A DNA stretch of 64,000 nucleotides from Gymnopilus junonius. Taxonomy: Eukaryota; Basidiomycota; Agaricomycetes; Agaricales; Galerinaceae. The DNA lies in the NCBI GenBank assembly GCA_015501075.1, contig JADNYJ010000038.1, positions 1-64,000 on the forward strand, read 5' to 3'. This document shows, in pieces, positions 1-15,200 of the stretch (its first letter is position 1; each line of letters opens with the position of its first letter). Position numbers and translations under genes: made by a program. The notes under the pieces are model-generated. The model had not been told where the DNA came from. It was given only the letters and a program-made list of their open reading frames with translations, and did not search any database.

Positions 1-118
1 AAAGGCGAGATTGAAACAGTGGTCACGGATTGTCACGGTCATTTTGGCAGGCCGCTGGACAAGTTCTTCCGCATGAAAACGTCACATCTTGTCACGCTTA
101 AACGCAACTTCTGCATTG
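1..118 (+). repeat. Dispersed repeat, copy 1 (GTCACG-rich)
   Basis: This copy shares an ordered series of blocks with the reverse complement of 26590-26716. The blocks are GCGAGATTGAAA, then paired GTCACGG..TGTCACG words, a T-rich spacer, and a second pair CGTCAC..TTGTCAC, in the same order and at similar spacing. The two copies lie in opposite orientation about 26.6 kb apart and outside genes. They look like copies of a short dispersed element; no coding capacity is visible. The copy may extend beyond the left edge of the window. Confidence 0.55.
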
Positions 119-372
119 CATCTGCCCTCACGAAGACAGAATTATCCCGACCGCCTTCCCCTCAGAAGTAGGAGCGAAGCTGAGAGCGCTGCTTCTAGGA
201 GCCTGTTCACTTATAGTACAATGATATTTATATGAAGCAATTTACAAAACAAGGAGGAATGCAGCTGTTTAGATTGAATTTATGTATTTTTGTACTATAG
301 ACCACTACTAGTGTGCTGGCCTTTTAAGACCACCTTGACGGCCTAGCATGAGACTAGGATCTAGGTCGTAAA

Positions 373-1275
373 TCAGCCATGGATATGGTTAATAAATCTA
401 AAGGAGAGTAGTGCGAGAAAGGTAGCGCCTCCGTAGATTGCTATCCGAACACTAAGTATATTCTCAGTCAAGAATGGATATGGGACTAGAAGGAGCATCA
501 TGCTTCAGTACAGTCGAAGGCGAGAACGTTTGATGACTCACAAGTGTCATTCTTCTTGCCGCAATATTCCACCCAAAGGCCGTACCATATAGAAAAGCAG
601 ACAATAGAAAGAGGTCCAGCGACGTTGACATATCGCTTGCTATATTTCTTTTCGAATAGAAAGAAGTCCAACAAAAGAAACGAGGCAGGGCAAGCATGTA
701 GTGCCAAGTCCAACGACAGTGGAATACGGAATAGGTCTAGAGATGACGTGGAGGAGAGTGGAGGCTCCTCATGAAAACTTTGCAGAATGAATTGCGGCAT
801 GAACAATAGCAATGACCAGTAAATGACAGATATGATGATGGAAAGCTATTGAAACATGTAAGTTTGGAGAGACCGAAAGAGGGTAACAGCGTAACCATAC
901 TGGCAAGGCCACAGTAGCGAGATGCCGTTTGATGGATCGTAAGCCTGAGATATTCAAGTTCTCCATTAGCGTTTACTCTCGCAAATTGTTGATAGCAAGG
1001 CTCACTTCGAAAGGACGGAAAGATTGTGCCAATCAGACTTGTTAGCAGCGTCAACCAAACGAGTGCGAGGCTGTGATGAGAGTAAATCGATTTAAGTATG
1101 AGTCACGAGAATCCTGGACGTACCCTTGTATAGTGAGATACTGGAAATGCCCTCCATACTGCTCGCGCACGACTTTATCGATCGCCAGGCTTTTCAATCC
1201 CCGATAACCATAGCTCATAATGACCAACGCAACGGTCCGAATGGCTACCGCAGGTAATGCTTGATCATGATTCAT
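373..1275 (-). CDS. FAR-17a/AIG1-like integral membrane protein
   Basis: This gene resembles the AIG1/ADTRP family, multi-pass membrane proteins that in animals are threonine hydrolases of fatty acid esters of hydroxy fatty acids. The start is MNHDQALPAV at 1275. Four short introns join without frame loss. The joined protein of about 235 residues carries the family landmarks: GGHFQYLTIQG then a long hydrophobic segment (VWLTLLTSLIGTIFPSF); a LALPLSIIISVIYWSL segment; a conserved His in SLDLALHACPASFLLLDFF; and NDTFPYPFLTEN before the last membrane span. The family's proposed catalytic pair is Thr and His; the Thr in QYLT and the His in LALHACP are in the expected contexts. Stop TGA at 373-375. 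The fungal function is not known from sequence. The family assignment is firm and the substrate is inferred from animals. Confidence 0.85.
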
Positions 1276-2150
1276 CGGTTACTCACTGTTGTTCCCTGGC
1301 CAGTGAGTTCAGATGTTCAGCAGCCCCCTTGCGACTCAATATGGCAGCTGACTACCTCTACGATTCTAATGATCTCTAAATTTCCTTTATAGTAGAGGGA
1401 ATTAGTGCTCACTGTTGGAAAAAATTTTGACTGGGAGCCCGAATGGTAAGCGAACTTTCGGTACGCGCTTCGCCAATGATAATAATGTGCTTTTATAGTT
1501 TTCCCACAGGTCGTCATAATTGCCGCAACAACCGAACTCGAGGGAGTCAAATTGAAGCCCCGACATTATTAAGTATTCGCAGGAACTGCGAGGTAGGCTC
1601 GCTCCGTCTTCCTAGTTCATAGAATATAATAGTTGAGCTAGTACCTGCTGTGTAAATGAACAGACATCCAAGCTATCCCGCTAACACCCGAGCTGCCCTG
1701 CCCATAAAGGCTCTGAGATTGGCAAAAGATCAAGTGTTTTCACGGAATACGGTGCATTGCGTGAAGTACTACCTACCTGCGAAGTTCTATCATTTACAGA
1801 GGAGAACTGGGACGATCCGATAACTTTTTCGCGCGGATCCGGACAATTTGGCTTTGTTTGTCTGGGCATTTCACCCTTAGAGACAGGTGCTCGCTTCGCT
1901 CGCAATCATCAACGCTAATGAAATATATATACCTATATCTTAGCAGATGTCGCGAATTCATGTACATCTGTTTGCACCTCCCCCTTTTTGGTCCATCTTT
2001 TAGTCCCTCTCATTCGCTTGGACCTGTTCTTTGGCCGAAGCGGAGCGAGGTCGAGGTCTTGTAAATAAATAAAGTTATCGTACATATGCGTAGCGTACAG
2101 TTTACATACTTTGCGGGAGAAAATGAGAGCCAAATGTCTGCATACCAAGA
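1276..2150. other. Intergenic, no gene recognised
   Basis: Only short, unsupported open frames occur here. The stretch separates the start of the AIG1-like gene from the 3' end of the MFS gene; both are on the minus strand, so it must hold the AIG1-like promoter and the 3' region of the carrier. Confidence 0.5.
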
Positions 2151-4046
2151 TTAGATTATACCCCGCCATCGTTTCCACAAAACGAAACTGAGTACCAAGG
2201 ATATAATGCAGGCAATAACACAGAGAGACATAGTCAAGTCCCAGCATGACCGTCCCTCGCATACTCCAGCGCCATTGTTTGTGTGCGATACCGAAACCAG
2301 GGCATAGACATAGGAAAAAAGGGGAGTTCCTGTAAAAGGCGCATACATCATGACCCCAAAATTTCTTCCCAAGTCTTGAATTCCCCAAAGAGACGAAATC
2401 AACCTGGTCTATAAAATGCACTTCGGTGAACCCTTGGGCTTTGATGTCACAAAATAGTCTCACAAAACGGTGAAAACTGTGCTGTAACTCAGGCCTGTTC
2501 CAACGCTGTAACTCCTGTGAGCCCGATACTGGAAGCCACAAACAATATAAATACCTAAGGACCCATAACTGGTTTTGATAATAAACATACAACTTGGTCC
2601 ACAGCAACGTGCAAATCAAAAGCAACGCTGCACCAGAAAGAAATACGAATCGACTGATAACGTGTTTTCTAGGGAATGTGGAAACCCCACTACTACTGCG
2701 GGTGGCCAGTGGTGAAATGAAATCAGCCAGAGGCCCAACTACGATGCGGGATATAGTATTGGCCAATGATATTAACTTGACCTGGAATGCGGCAGAATGT
2801 TGTTTAGGTAGCGATTCAATCGAAGTTGGTGGAAGAGATAAGACAATGGTACCAATACTGGATATAATCATCTCCGACTGGCATTAAATTAGATCAAGTT
2901 TGAAAGCATGAGATTTTGATGATCTTTGAAGGGGAGAACGACGCACCATTCCTAGTACACAAATGCAGAAGATAGCAAGTAACCAAAAATCCAACAATGC
3001 TAGAAGTTCTATAGCAGTTGGATTTAGAGGACGTGTGATACTGGCTTCAGTCCGCCCTGGACCTAGTAAGGGGGAACTCTCCGCAAAATTTGCGCCAATG
3101 AGGTCACTGGACTCGACTGGAGTCGCAGATGGGGTTGGCCAGGGTACACGGTAGAAGTTGATACAACCACCGAGGTAGACCACACTGCTTAGCACTGAAA
3201 GGCAGTTGGCAAAGGCAGGAACATTGAGAAGACCAGTCATCGGGTCCAAGAAAAAACTGGTCGCTAGGACGGAGAGAATTAAAGGCGAGAGTCCAAAAAG
3301 AGCCATGCTGAACCCCGAAGCCAGCCCAATATTACTGGGAAAAATTTTGGATGCAGAGAAAAGAGACGAGCAATATCTGAGAAATCAAGACGGGCAAGTC
3401 AATTAAGAGACAAACTGTCGCATGGATGAAATTCATACGAAAACACGGTCCCAAGACCGATCAACAGGAAATAGAAGGAAAGATGGTAGAAGGTTGTAGG
3501 AGAAGATTGAAATACGCCGCTTGAAATTGCATCGACCTCCCATGCAAATGCAGTATAACCTGAAACAAACATGAGTGCAGCAAGGAAGGAGCATAAAGAA
3601 GGCCCATATTGATCTATAAGCCAGCCAACGAATACTGCTATGGGGTATTGGCTCATCATCCCGCTGTAGATTCAAGTGCATAATCAAAGGTTAAATCTTA
3701 TATGCAATTACAAGATGACTCACGCAAGTATTATTGTCGTTAATTGAGTCTGGGTCAGTTTTAGATGGACAGCTAAAGACGGCGACATGAGGGGAAATGT
3801 GAACATCCCCCCAGCGCAAAGTCTGACACAGTTAATCATCTTTACTCTGGAATGCGAAAAAAACACGAATACGTACGCATTTAACGCAATGGAGAAGCAA
3901 AACACTATTTTTTGCATGGCTGGCAAAAATGAGAATCTAAGTCCTTGTGGAAGATGGCGGCCGCCTTCGCTCATTAGGAAAGCCGATGACATAAGCAGCG
4001 ATACTTGCAAGCCCATTTTTAGCTCAGACAACTGACCATCGACCAA
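2151..4046 (-). CDS. MCH1: MFS carrier of the Mch1/nodulin-like type
   Basis: This is a major facilitator superfamily transporter resembling yeast Mch1, a monocarboxylate-transporter-like vacuolar membrane protein of uncertain substrate. Joined exons give about 12 membrane segments: IALNALCAGGMFTFPLMSP; the family motif MMSQYPIAVFVGWLIDQYG; FPSNIGLASGFSMALFGLSP; a hydrophilic central loop with an ESSPLLGPGRTE di-leucine-like sequence around the middle; then MIISSIGTIVLSLP, ISLANTISRIVVGPLADF and the terminal block ISSLWGIQDLGRNFGVMMYAPFTG. The di-leucine-like loop would fit vacuolar or endosomal sorting (inference). At least five introns are needed. The initiating Met at 4046 is the first in frame, and a second one at 4016 is possible. 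The gene is divergent from argininosuccinate lyase with a very short shared promoter. Confidence 0.8.
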
Positions 4047-4073
4047 TTTTCAGACTTCGAGTTAATAGGCACA
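4047..4073. promoter_or_regulatory. 27-base divergent gap between two start codons
   Basis: The ATG of the MFS carrier (minus strand, 4044-4046) and the ATG of argininosuccinate lyase (4074-4076) are separated by 27 bases. Any 5' leaders must overlap, or transcription must start inside the opposite gene. No motif was assigned. Confidence 0.7.
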
Positions 4074-5823
<1,750 letters not shown>

Positions 5824-5826
5824 AAT

Positions 5827-6276
5827 GTACGAGACGCTCTTGTAATTTGACTTGGAAAGGAATAAGCCATTGATATTGATAGTAAAAAAGCCTAGCTACG
5901 TTACATAAGCAACTCAGGTAACTACGGGAGCAGCGACCTCGCTAGGACATTTATATACAGGACAGAAAGGAAAAGCAGAGTGATGACAAGCTATATACAT
6001 ACCTCGTTGACGAGCTTCCGACGAGCGCTCCGTAAGTACAGGTAACAATACAAAGAAAGTGAAAAGAAATGAAAATCTTAGTTCCATGCCCCCTTTATAT
6101 ATATATATATTGAAGAGATTGTTTATGACGGTGTGTGGTGACGGTGTTTGGGCATGGACCTGAACAGAGGATGAAGATGATACAGAAAAACCTCAGTTAC
6201 ATGCCCCCTTTTGTTTTCTTTTTGAAGGGATTGTTTAAGACGGTATTGTACGAGACGCTCTTGTAATTTGACTTGG
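5827..6276. repeat. Direct repeats downstream of argininosuccinate lyase
   Basis: A 29-base string beginning GTACGAGACGCTC is identical at 5827-5855 and 6248-6276. A second, imperfect pair (CCATGCCCCCTTT ... GAAG(A/G)GATTGTTTA(T/A)GACGGT) lies near 6085-6135 and 6199-6243. The stretch also contains a TA dinucleotide run near 6102-6116. It looks like local duplication of the 3' flank of the gene. No coding sequence was seen between the lyase and the syntaxin. Confidence 0.7.
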
Positions 6277-6500
6277 TAATTGCATGTTTGTCGGTCCGGT
6301 GAGAGTGTTTGGCGTTGTTTATAGCACACGCCTTGTATGTACAGCCATTTTATTCACTGCAGTGCTGTCACAACTGTGGTGACCTGACCTGTACCAAGTG
6401 TCATTCCACTCCTTTTACACACGCACCTCTATCCCATTTCTCTCTTGTCTTTCCACTCTCTGTCTCTTTTTTACGAACATAATCCACTACAGTTTGAAAC

Positions 6501-7952
6501 ATGGCCAGAGATCGGCTAGCGGCGATGAGGGTCAATTTAAAGCCTTTGTCACCACATTTCATAAGCTGACTTACCTTGTGTCTCTTCCGCAGGCTCAGCA
6601 ACAGGGCAATTTGTCTTCGTATGTTGACGAGGTAAAACTTTGATATCCTTTGTGACTAATTTATGGCTTGCTCCAGAAATTCATACCCAACGCAGGCGTC
6701 GGGAAACGGATACCAAACTCGCAGACCAAACCCATACGCCCAACAAGATGACCGTTCATATGAGATGACGGACGTGAGGGATAGTCAAACGCATCTGACT
6801 CCTGCAACTCCCGTCACGAATGGCTTTGGTGGAAATGACATGTCGGCATTCTATAGCGAGGTAGGAATTAGTCCAACGTCCAACTCCCTTTATTCGTTTT
6901 TGAATCCCTATCTATACAGATATCTTCTGTTCAAGACACTCTTCGCACCTTCAATGACAATGTTTCCCGCATCAGTGATCTTCATTCACGATCATTGAAC
7001 AATATGGATGATGCTGCTGCTCAACGTAATGCGGCTCAACTGGATGAACTCATCGAGGAGACAAGTGCTATGAGCGTTACCCTTAAACGTCGCATCAAAG
7101 CGTTAGAAGCCCAAGGTGGTCCAGGTCGGGATGGTCAAATAAAGAAGCAACAGGTTTGTGTTTAGCCTCCAAGTTCATTTTGACGATGCTGACGGGAGCC
7201 TAAGGCTGCATTCGTGAAGTCAAAGTTTGTTGAGGCCATCCAAAACTATCAATCCGTGGAACAACAATATCGAACTAAATACAAACAACGTATGGAGAGA
7301 CAATTCAAAATTGGTGAGCGTCAACCAAGACATTATTATATTGTATCAAAACTGATGTAACATAAGTCAAACCCGATGCGACACCGGAGGAAGTCAGAGC
7401 TGTTGTCAACAATGAACAGGGTGGGCAAATATTCAGTCAAGCAGTGCGTATCGTGCCACAGAAGTGTAGTGTCCTTCTGATCTCTTAGTAGCTCATGAAT
7501 TCTCGGCATACTGAATCTCGAGCGGCGTATCGCGAGGTGCAAGAACGGCATGAAGATATCAAGCGTATTGAAAGGACTCTCGCGGAGTTAGCTCAGCTAT
7601 TTAACGATGTTTGTAATTCCTTTTAATTCATGGTCCGATTCTAATCAAATTATGATTAGATGAGTGTCCTAGTGGAACAACAAGATGAGACTATCAATGT
7701 TATCCAGACTCAAGCAGCTGGAGTTGAGAAAGATACAGAGGCTGGGTAACACTCCAGATCCTCCACGACGGTATTGATTCTCATGGTATGCCCCCTAGGT
7801 TACAATATACTGAAAAAGCTGTCGTTTCTGCCCGTGCTGCTCGAAAAAAGCGATGGATCTGCTTCTTCATAACGCTCGTCCTTCTTGCGATCGTTGGTAT
7901 CGTGGTTGGTGTTGTAGTAAACAACCAAGTACAGAATTCGAAGAAGAATTGA
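6501..7952 (+). CDS. SSO1: Sso1/Psy1-type plasma membrane syntaxin (Qa-SNARE)
   Basis: This is a t-SNARE for exocytic fusion at the plasma membrane. It starts MARDRLAAMRAQ; a Tyr/Asn/Gln-rich leader (TRRPNPYAQQDDRSYEM) precedes a three-helix Habc domain (DTLRTFNDNVSRISDLHSRS, then LDELIEETSAMSVTLKRRIK, then VKSKFVEAIQNYQSVEQQYR). The SNARE motif follows: SRAAYREVQERHEDIKRIE, then LAELAQLFNDMSVLVEQQ with the 0-layer Gln, and TEKAVVSARAARKKRW. A C-terminal membrane anchor (ICFFITLVLLAIVGIVVGVVV) ends the protein at the TGA at 7950-7952. About eight introns, several under 55 bases. A paralogue lies at 59057-60380. Confidence 0.93.
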
Positions 7953-8452
7953 TGAAGGTATGAGTTCGTTATTTTAAGAGTATTCATTTTGGTTCACCAG
8001 CGTTTATAACAGGTGGACTTCCGCGATTGGCATCATACATCTACGATGGGAATTATCGCTTCCCATTGTTTAAAGGACTTTAGTTATAAAGACGTTGCTT
8101 CCGTTATTTCTTATTCTACCTCCTGATTTTAACATTAATACTCGGATTATATATGATTTACTTTATACCCAAGCATCATATTACCGTATGTAATGGGAAA
8201 GGTGATCGGGGCTGGTACGGCACTGCCATTGGATTATGTAAGCAATTACGCGTCGCTGTATCCTTGTTGCAAGCTGGCCTTATATAAACCTCTTTCTTCC
8301 AGAGATTGGTCTCCCCCATCTTGACCACCTCGTTTTCGAGTCAGTGACAGTATTCCCTCCCTGAGCTCCCTACTTATACAGGCTCTTGCAACAGTCTCCA
8401 GATACCTACATACCATCAATCTCACCTACTCACACGAGTTTTCCATTTAACA
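7953..8452. other. Intergenic between syntaxin and AN1 gene
   Basis: Holds the 3' region of the syntaxin and the promoter of the zinc-finger gene. No open frame of interest was seen. Confidence 0.5.
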
Positions 8453-8746
8453 ATGCCTGCTAAGAAACGTTGCCAGTCTGGTGTTGGTACCGATTCTCAA
8501 TGCACTTCCGCTGCTTTGCGCATAGTCGGTGAATGCCCCCATTGTCGTTCCCAATTTTGCGGCGCAGTAAGTAACACTTACTGTCACTGGTCTCAGCCCC
8601 TTTACTGATCGATTTGCTCTCAGCACCGTCTTCCTGAGCACCACGACTGCTCGAACCTAGAGGATTGCCGACAACAGGCATTTGAACGAAATAAGACGAA
8701 ATTGGAGAGCGAGCGGACTGTAGCGTCTAAGATGGCTACTGCGTAG
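8453..8746 (+). CDS. Small AN1-type zinc finger protein
   Basis: Two exons separated by one short intron (donor GTAAGTAAC after CGGCGCA, acceptor CTCTCAG) encode about 78 residues. An AN1 finger occupies nearly the whole protein: two N-terminal Cys (KKRCQSGVGTDSQCTS), then CPHCRSQFCGAHRLPEHHDC, matching the C-x2-C-x4-C-x2-H-x5-H-x-C core of AN1 domains. A charged helix (AFERNKTKLESER) follows. AN1 proteins in yeast (Cuz1, Tmc1) attach to Cdc48/proteasome and respond to metalloid stress; this one is smaller than either, so a similar role is inference. The reading frame is too split for simple ORF calling but the join is clean. Confidence 0.82.
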
Positions 8747-8951
8747 TCCAACGTCTCTGATCGACACCCTCTGCTTCATGTACATCAGCCTCTGACATCT
8801 ATTCGCTGCCGATAGGTAGTTGTACCGCCGTTCCCCGTATTCTTTGTAATTATCACTAGCTCTTCGTTCTTCCCAAGGACAGACTCATACATTTATTCGT
8901 CCATGAGATAGTACTGTATATATGTTGTACTATAATCCAGGTCCGCATCGG
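8747..8951. other. 3' flank of the AN1 gene
   Basis: Non-coding sequence leading into the repeat-bounded insertion. Nothing else recognised. Confidence 0.4.
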
Positions 8952-9950
8952 CTACTTATTTACGTCCTCTAGTTGTCGAGGGATTTACGAGGGCTTGGGC
9001 AGGCGCCGAGTGTGCCGAGAGTCACGTGCTCGTGACCTGCAATCGAGGGCGGACGCGTCGCGTTCGAGCGCCTGGGTGTCCTCCAAAGTCGAGAGAACTT
9101 GCAGGCACGGCTTTCCCCAGCTCGATCGGGATGGACACCGAGGGCGGATTGATGGGACTGATGCGCTGGGTGGCCCAAAAAATAGCCCACTTCTCAGCCC
9201 ATCACTTGGCAGCGGGATGCGTCTTTGGCAGCCGTCTTCGGTCTCATCTCGAGCTCTGTTCCCTCCCTCCCTCCCTTAAACACATCTTATGTACCAAAAT
9301 AATTACACAGAAATGCAGAAACATGTACTAAATATGTTACAATGGGAATAGACAGTGACAATGGCCTTTTCAATTGGGTACTGCTTCTGCAGACTGCAAT
9401 TTGAGCTGGTTCAAGGCAATAAGTATTCCTTTTGGCGGACATAAGTTCAATAAGTAGCTTATCTGGAGGATTTACGGTAAATCCAGCTCGCTTTACACTG
9501 GATTTACACAAAGTGAGCTGGTTCATTTCCGCTGTAAAGCCAGAGCCTCGGAGTGATGGGTGGCTCAAGCTCTCCCGAGCATGCCGGGTGTGAGCTCAGG
9601 TACACTCTAGACACGTCTTTTCCATACCTTTGAACTTCAAAAAAAATTTCTCTGCCTCCTGAAAAGAATGCTGAAATTTTGGTGATCTATTCTCTTTGAC
9701 TAAAAAATTTCCCTTGAGTCCCTACTATACATGACTCTAAAAAAGCCTTTGTAATTGACTTCCTTTTTGACTTCCTTTCGCAAGCTCGGCTACCTTCATG
9801 TGCAATCACATCACACCTAGCCCAGAACTGGACGAGTTCTGATGCATTCCGGGGCACCATCCTCAGGTCCGTGCTAAAAATATCTGGCTTTACGGGCTTT
9901 ACAGTAAATCTATCCAAATAACCCTACTTATTTACGTCCTCTAGTTGTCG
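8952..9950. mobile_element. Non-coding insertion bounded by 27-bp direct repeats
   Basis: The 27-base string starting CTACTTATTTACGTCCTC occurs at 8952-8978 and again, identical, at 9924-9950. The 945 bases between contain no gene. The left third is GC-rich and the remainder AT-rich. The word GGATTTAC recurs (near 8980, 9469, 9500), with AGTAAATC near the right end. An imperfect hairpin pairs 9483-9494 (CCAGCTCGCTTT) with 9510-9521 (AAAGTGAGCTGG). Short direct repeats around AT-rich, hairpin-containing non-coding DNA suggest a non-autonomous transposable element or a segmental duplication. The 27-base repeat is long for a target-site duplication, so the class is not settled. Confidence 0.5.
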
Positions 9951-10457
9951 TGGAACCACTATATATGTATATTCCCTTTGAAACTGACGTGCGGTGATTA
10001 TTAGAGGAGTATAACGGTGCGCTATCGTCTTGGATGCGGAGAATGCGGCCTTACGCGGCCTGAGAGGCGAGCCTTGAGGCCTCTGAGGAAGTGCCGGTCT
10101 AGAGTCGAGTCAGGCAAGATTTTTATCAATCGGGTTTAAATACTGCCATTCAACTTCCGCCTTGCCAGCTTCTACGTATCGATTACCTACTATTCTCCAA
10201 GCAAGCCCTCTACATCGATTGTATATCCTTATTGTAAGTTGTTCCAGTTAATGTTGTCCATGGTAATACGCATCGGTGTGTATCCCGATGAGCGTTGTTC
10301 CGTTGCTGCATACCACTATCACATGGAGTACTTGACGATATAACATTTGATTTTGGGGTCGAGTCGACCCGGCATTAGATATGCAGTATATTACTTGGTG
10401 CAGCTCCATGAGCACAGTAGTCATTTCACCGATTTGTTCTTTTCACTAATATCTGCC
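9951..10457. other. Upstream region of aspartate aminotransferase
   Basis: No gene seen. It contains the near-palindrome GGGTCGAGTCGACCC at 10356-10370, about 90 bases before the start codon, and a pyrimidine-rich leader. Confidence 0.45.
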
Positions 10458-12120
<1,663 letters not shown>

Positions 12121-12151
12121 GAATGTGTCGTCATCGGGATAGATAGAAGAA

Positions 12152-12159
12152 TGACGTCA
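12152..12159. promoter_or_regulatory. CRE-like palindrome TGACGTCA
   Basis: A perfect TGACGTCA lies 62 bases upstream of the PP4R1-like start codon. This is the consensus site of CREB/ATF-type bZIP factors; its use here is inferred. Confidence 0.4.
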
Positions 12160-12220
12160 TGTGTTGATTGGTTTTTGAAAACTGTGTGATGAGAGAAGAC
12201 GCAGGAGAGAAAGAGTGAAC

Positions 12221-15200
12221 ATGTCTGCGCCACCAGCGTACATTGCCCTGCCCCCGCCGCCAGAGCTCTTCTACACTCCTCCGAGTTCCCCCGCTCCCTC
12301 CCCCACCCTCTACTTCACCCCTCCGACTTCTCCCTTGGCCGACCGTCCCGACAGACACACCGACGATCCCTTTCCTCCTCCCCCGACCATGCCATCGACC
12401 TCGCCCTCGAGGACGATGGCCTCAGCGCCCTCGAGAAAATTTATCTCTACTCCCTCAGCAAGGCTGTCTTCCACCGCGTCTTCATTGCCCATGCTCTCCC
12501 CGAATATCTCCTCCACGTCACCCCCCAGGAGGCTGTCGAGTATGTCCTGCCCTTGCTCAGTGGTCTCGCCATGGACCAAGGTCCGTCCTTTTTCCCCCCT
12601 CTTTTCTCCTTCTCATTCTTTCCAGAGGAGTCCGTCAAGGAGGCACTTTCCGCAGCCCTCGTGCACATCATCTGGTGGTTCTTCACCGTGCGTCTTCTGT
12701 CCTCATCTAATCCTTTCCTTACCATCTTTTTGTCTTCATAGCATTGCCAGATCATCCCCGATGATCCTAGGCCCGAAGAGACTTTCGCGTCATCTTCTAC
12801 CACAGTCACTATTTCTGTTCAGGCCTTTACCCCAATTCTTGGAACTTTGTTATTGAGCTCAAACCCGTTAGTTGGTGGCGCTGCTCGGTTTGCTGTCGTC
12901 GACTTGTTGTCCCGCATGAAAAAGGCTGACGACCGACACCTTGGTGCTCATTACACCCCTCATCATCACCACCTACCAGGAGACATTGTCCACCCGTGGG
13001 AAATCCCCACCACCAACTGCAATGATAATGACGAGGAGGAGGAGGAGGAAAAACCCTTCGAAATCGGTCTATTTCGTCAACAAGAACGTGCCATGTTTAC
13101 CCAGGAAATTATACAGCAAGTGGTCATTGGCATGGGTCGTCTAGATGTCGATTTTTCACCTCGATCTGGTTCAGAACAAGCAATTCAACCCCAAGCTGAC
13201 ATTTCTGCAGTCATGACGGACAATAACAATCCTTATTTCCCTCCATTGCCGCCCAGTACACCTTCGCAGCCTCAGTCGCATGTTGCCGTGCACCATGCTC
13301 AGCCGACATTTCATGACGTTTCTCATGCACTCTTACGACTCCCTGCATCTTCCGGGAATGCGTACTCGCCAGGAATAGAGTTTCCTTTGGAAGTTGACCC
13401 ATCCCCGGCCTCTTCGCCACGAACTCCTATTGCATACGAACGCTCTGTGGGATCTAATCCTGGCTCTGGCCCTCAAGCTTCACCTATGAATATGGATATC
13501 GACTGGTGAGTCTCGAGGTATGGTTCGATAATTATACTATTTACCACGCAAAATTAGGGAAGAGGGCGAGGATGAACAAGCGACCATGGGGAGGCTCTCA
13601 AGCATGTCCCTTATGGCGGCGGTCACCGCGAGCGGTAACAAAGTTAGGTTTTCTTCAACAAATATTGTTTCTGAGTCGTAAAAGCAGGTGTCCTTGATGC
13701 AGAAATCCAACAAGCGTTTGTCAAGGAGGTTGAACGCGTCGGCCGTGATGCAGTTTATTGGGTCAGGAGAGAAGCCTCGTTTGCGTTGGGGGCTCTAGCT
13801 AAAGTAGTCCCAGAGGAGATTGTCATTAGCTCCTTGGTATGTTGCTATTTTTTTCTAATTCTTCATCGATTCTTAAACATAGTCTTCGAAGCTGCCTCTC
13901 TTTGACTCACTGAAATGGGATTCGGTATGGCATGTTCGCCATTCTGCGCTTTTTGCCCTTCCTGCTATTTTGGCACGTTTATCGCCCAGTCAAAGAAGGG
14001 CAATCGCTGTCGAGACCATTATTGCCCTCGCTGCCGACCAGAACCCAACTGTCCGGTCTGGCGTGCTTGAGGCCCTCGGTGAAGTCATCTATAATTTTCG
14101 TGATGACCCAGATGGCCACCAGAAGAACTAATACACCTCTTCCTGGGTCGAAAAGAGGACCGACGAGTGTGGGATGGTCAGCAAATTGTCTCTCAGCAAC
14201 CGTCAGGCGCTCAGTCGCCGATAGAATCCTTCTATGCAGACCCGAAGCGGTCTTTGATTTGCGCTTTCAATTTTCCCGCTGTAACTTTAACGCTAGGCGC
14301 ACGTCGATGGGCAGAATTGCGAGAAACTTACGCTGACATTGCGTCAGACACTAACAGCGGAGTCCGCCGGACACTGGCTGCGAGTTTAGGTCAAATCGCA
14401 AAGATCATTGGCCAAGAGCATGCCAAGGAAGATCTCGTAGATGTATGGTGGGCCAGTATCAAGTCAGATGAAGAGGAAGTACGGACGAAAGCGATAGAAA
14501 CTCTGCATGACTTTATCACCATTGTTGGGCAAGAGGTAGGAAGATCGCTTGTACAAGGTCTACTGACACTATGGAATGAGGGTAGCCTTCGTAATTGGAG
14601 GGAGCGCGATCTGATAGAGCGAAGTATGGTCAGTTGGGTTGCCCTGATAGGTCCAGACGTTATTTCGCTTGTCCTTGCCCTCCTCGTGAAAGGGCTTGAA
14701 GATTGTGTCGCTACAGTTCGTGAAACTACGATATCAATTGTGAGCTTTTTTCATCTGTTTAATATCGCGGGGGGGACGCCGACGTCGGTATTTATAGCTC
14801 CCCGAGCTGTTGAATATTTTCTCGCCTCACAAGGAAGCTTTGCAACAGTTCCATTATGAACTTCAGCGGCTGGCAACATCACCAAATTATCGGAGGCGTA
14901 TGACGTATGTCATGCCTCAACATTTCTGGCTGAATTGGTTGTTGATTTGGGATACCTAGCTTTGTTGCCTGTCAGCAAATTCTGGCACTCAGTGTTGACA
15001 AAGGCGGCCAGCTCTTCGTTTCCCGTGATGAAAGTTCACTTCGGTCTGTTGCTGATCTAGCGAATGATAGTACCGAAGGTGTCCGGATTGGTGTAGCTCG
15101 GTTTGCTGGTTTGGTACTCAGTAATTGGACCTCCCCCAGTCTCAATGGCATACATAAAGGCTCACGCTCTGCCTACGTAGGGACACTTCTCCGCGATTCA

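Noticed and set aside
12447..12809. Long minus-strand and alternative-frame ORFs across the PP4R1 leader.
   Set aside because: They are shadows of the GC-rich, Pro-rich coding sequence on the plus strand.
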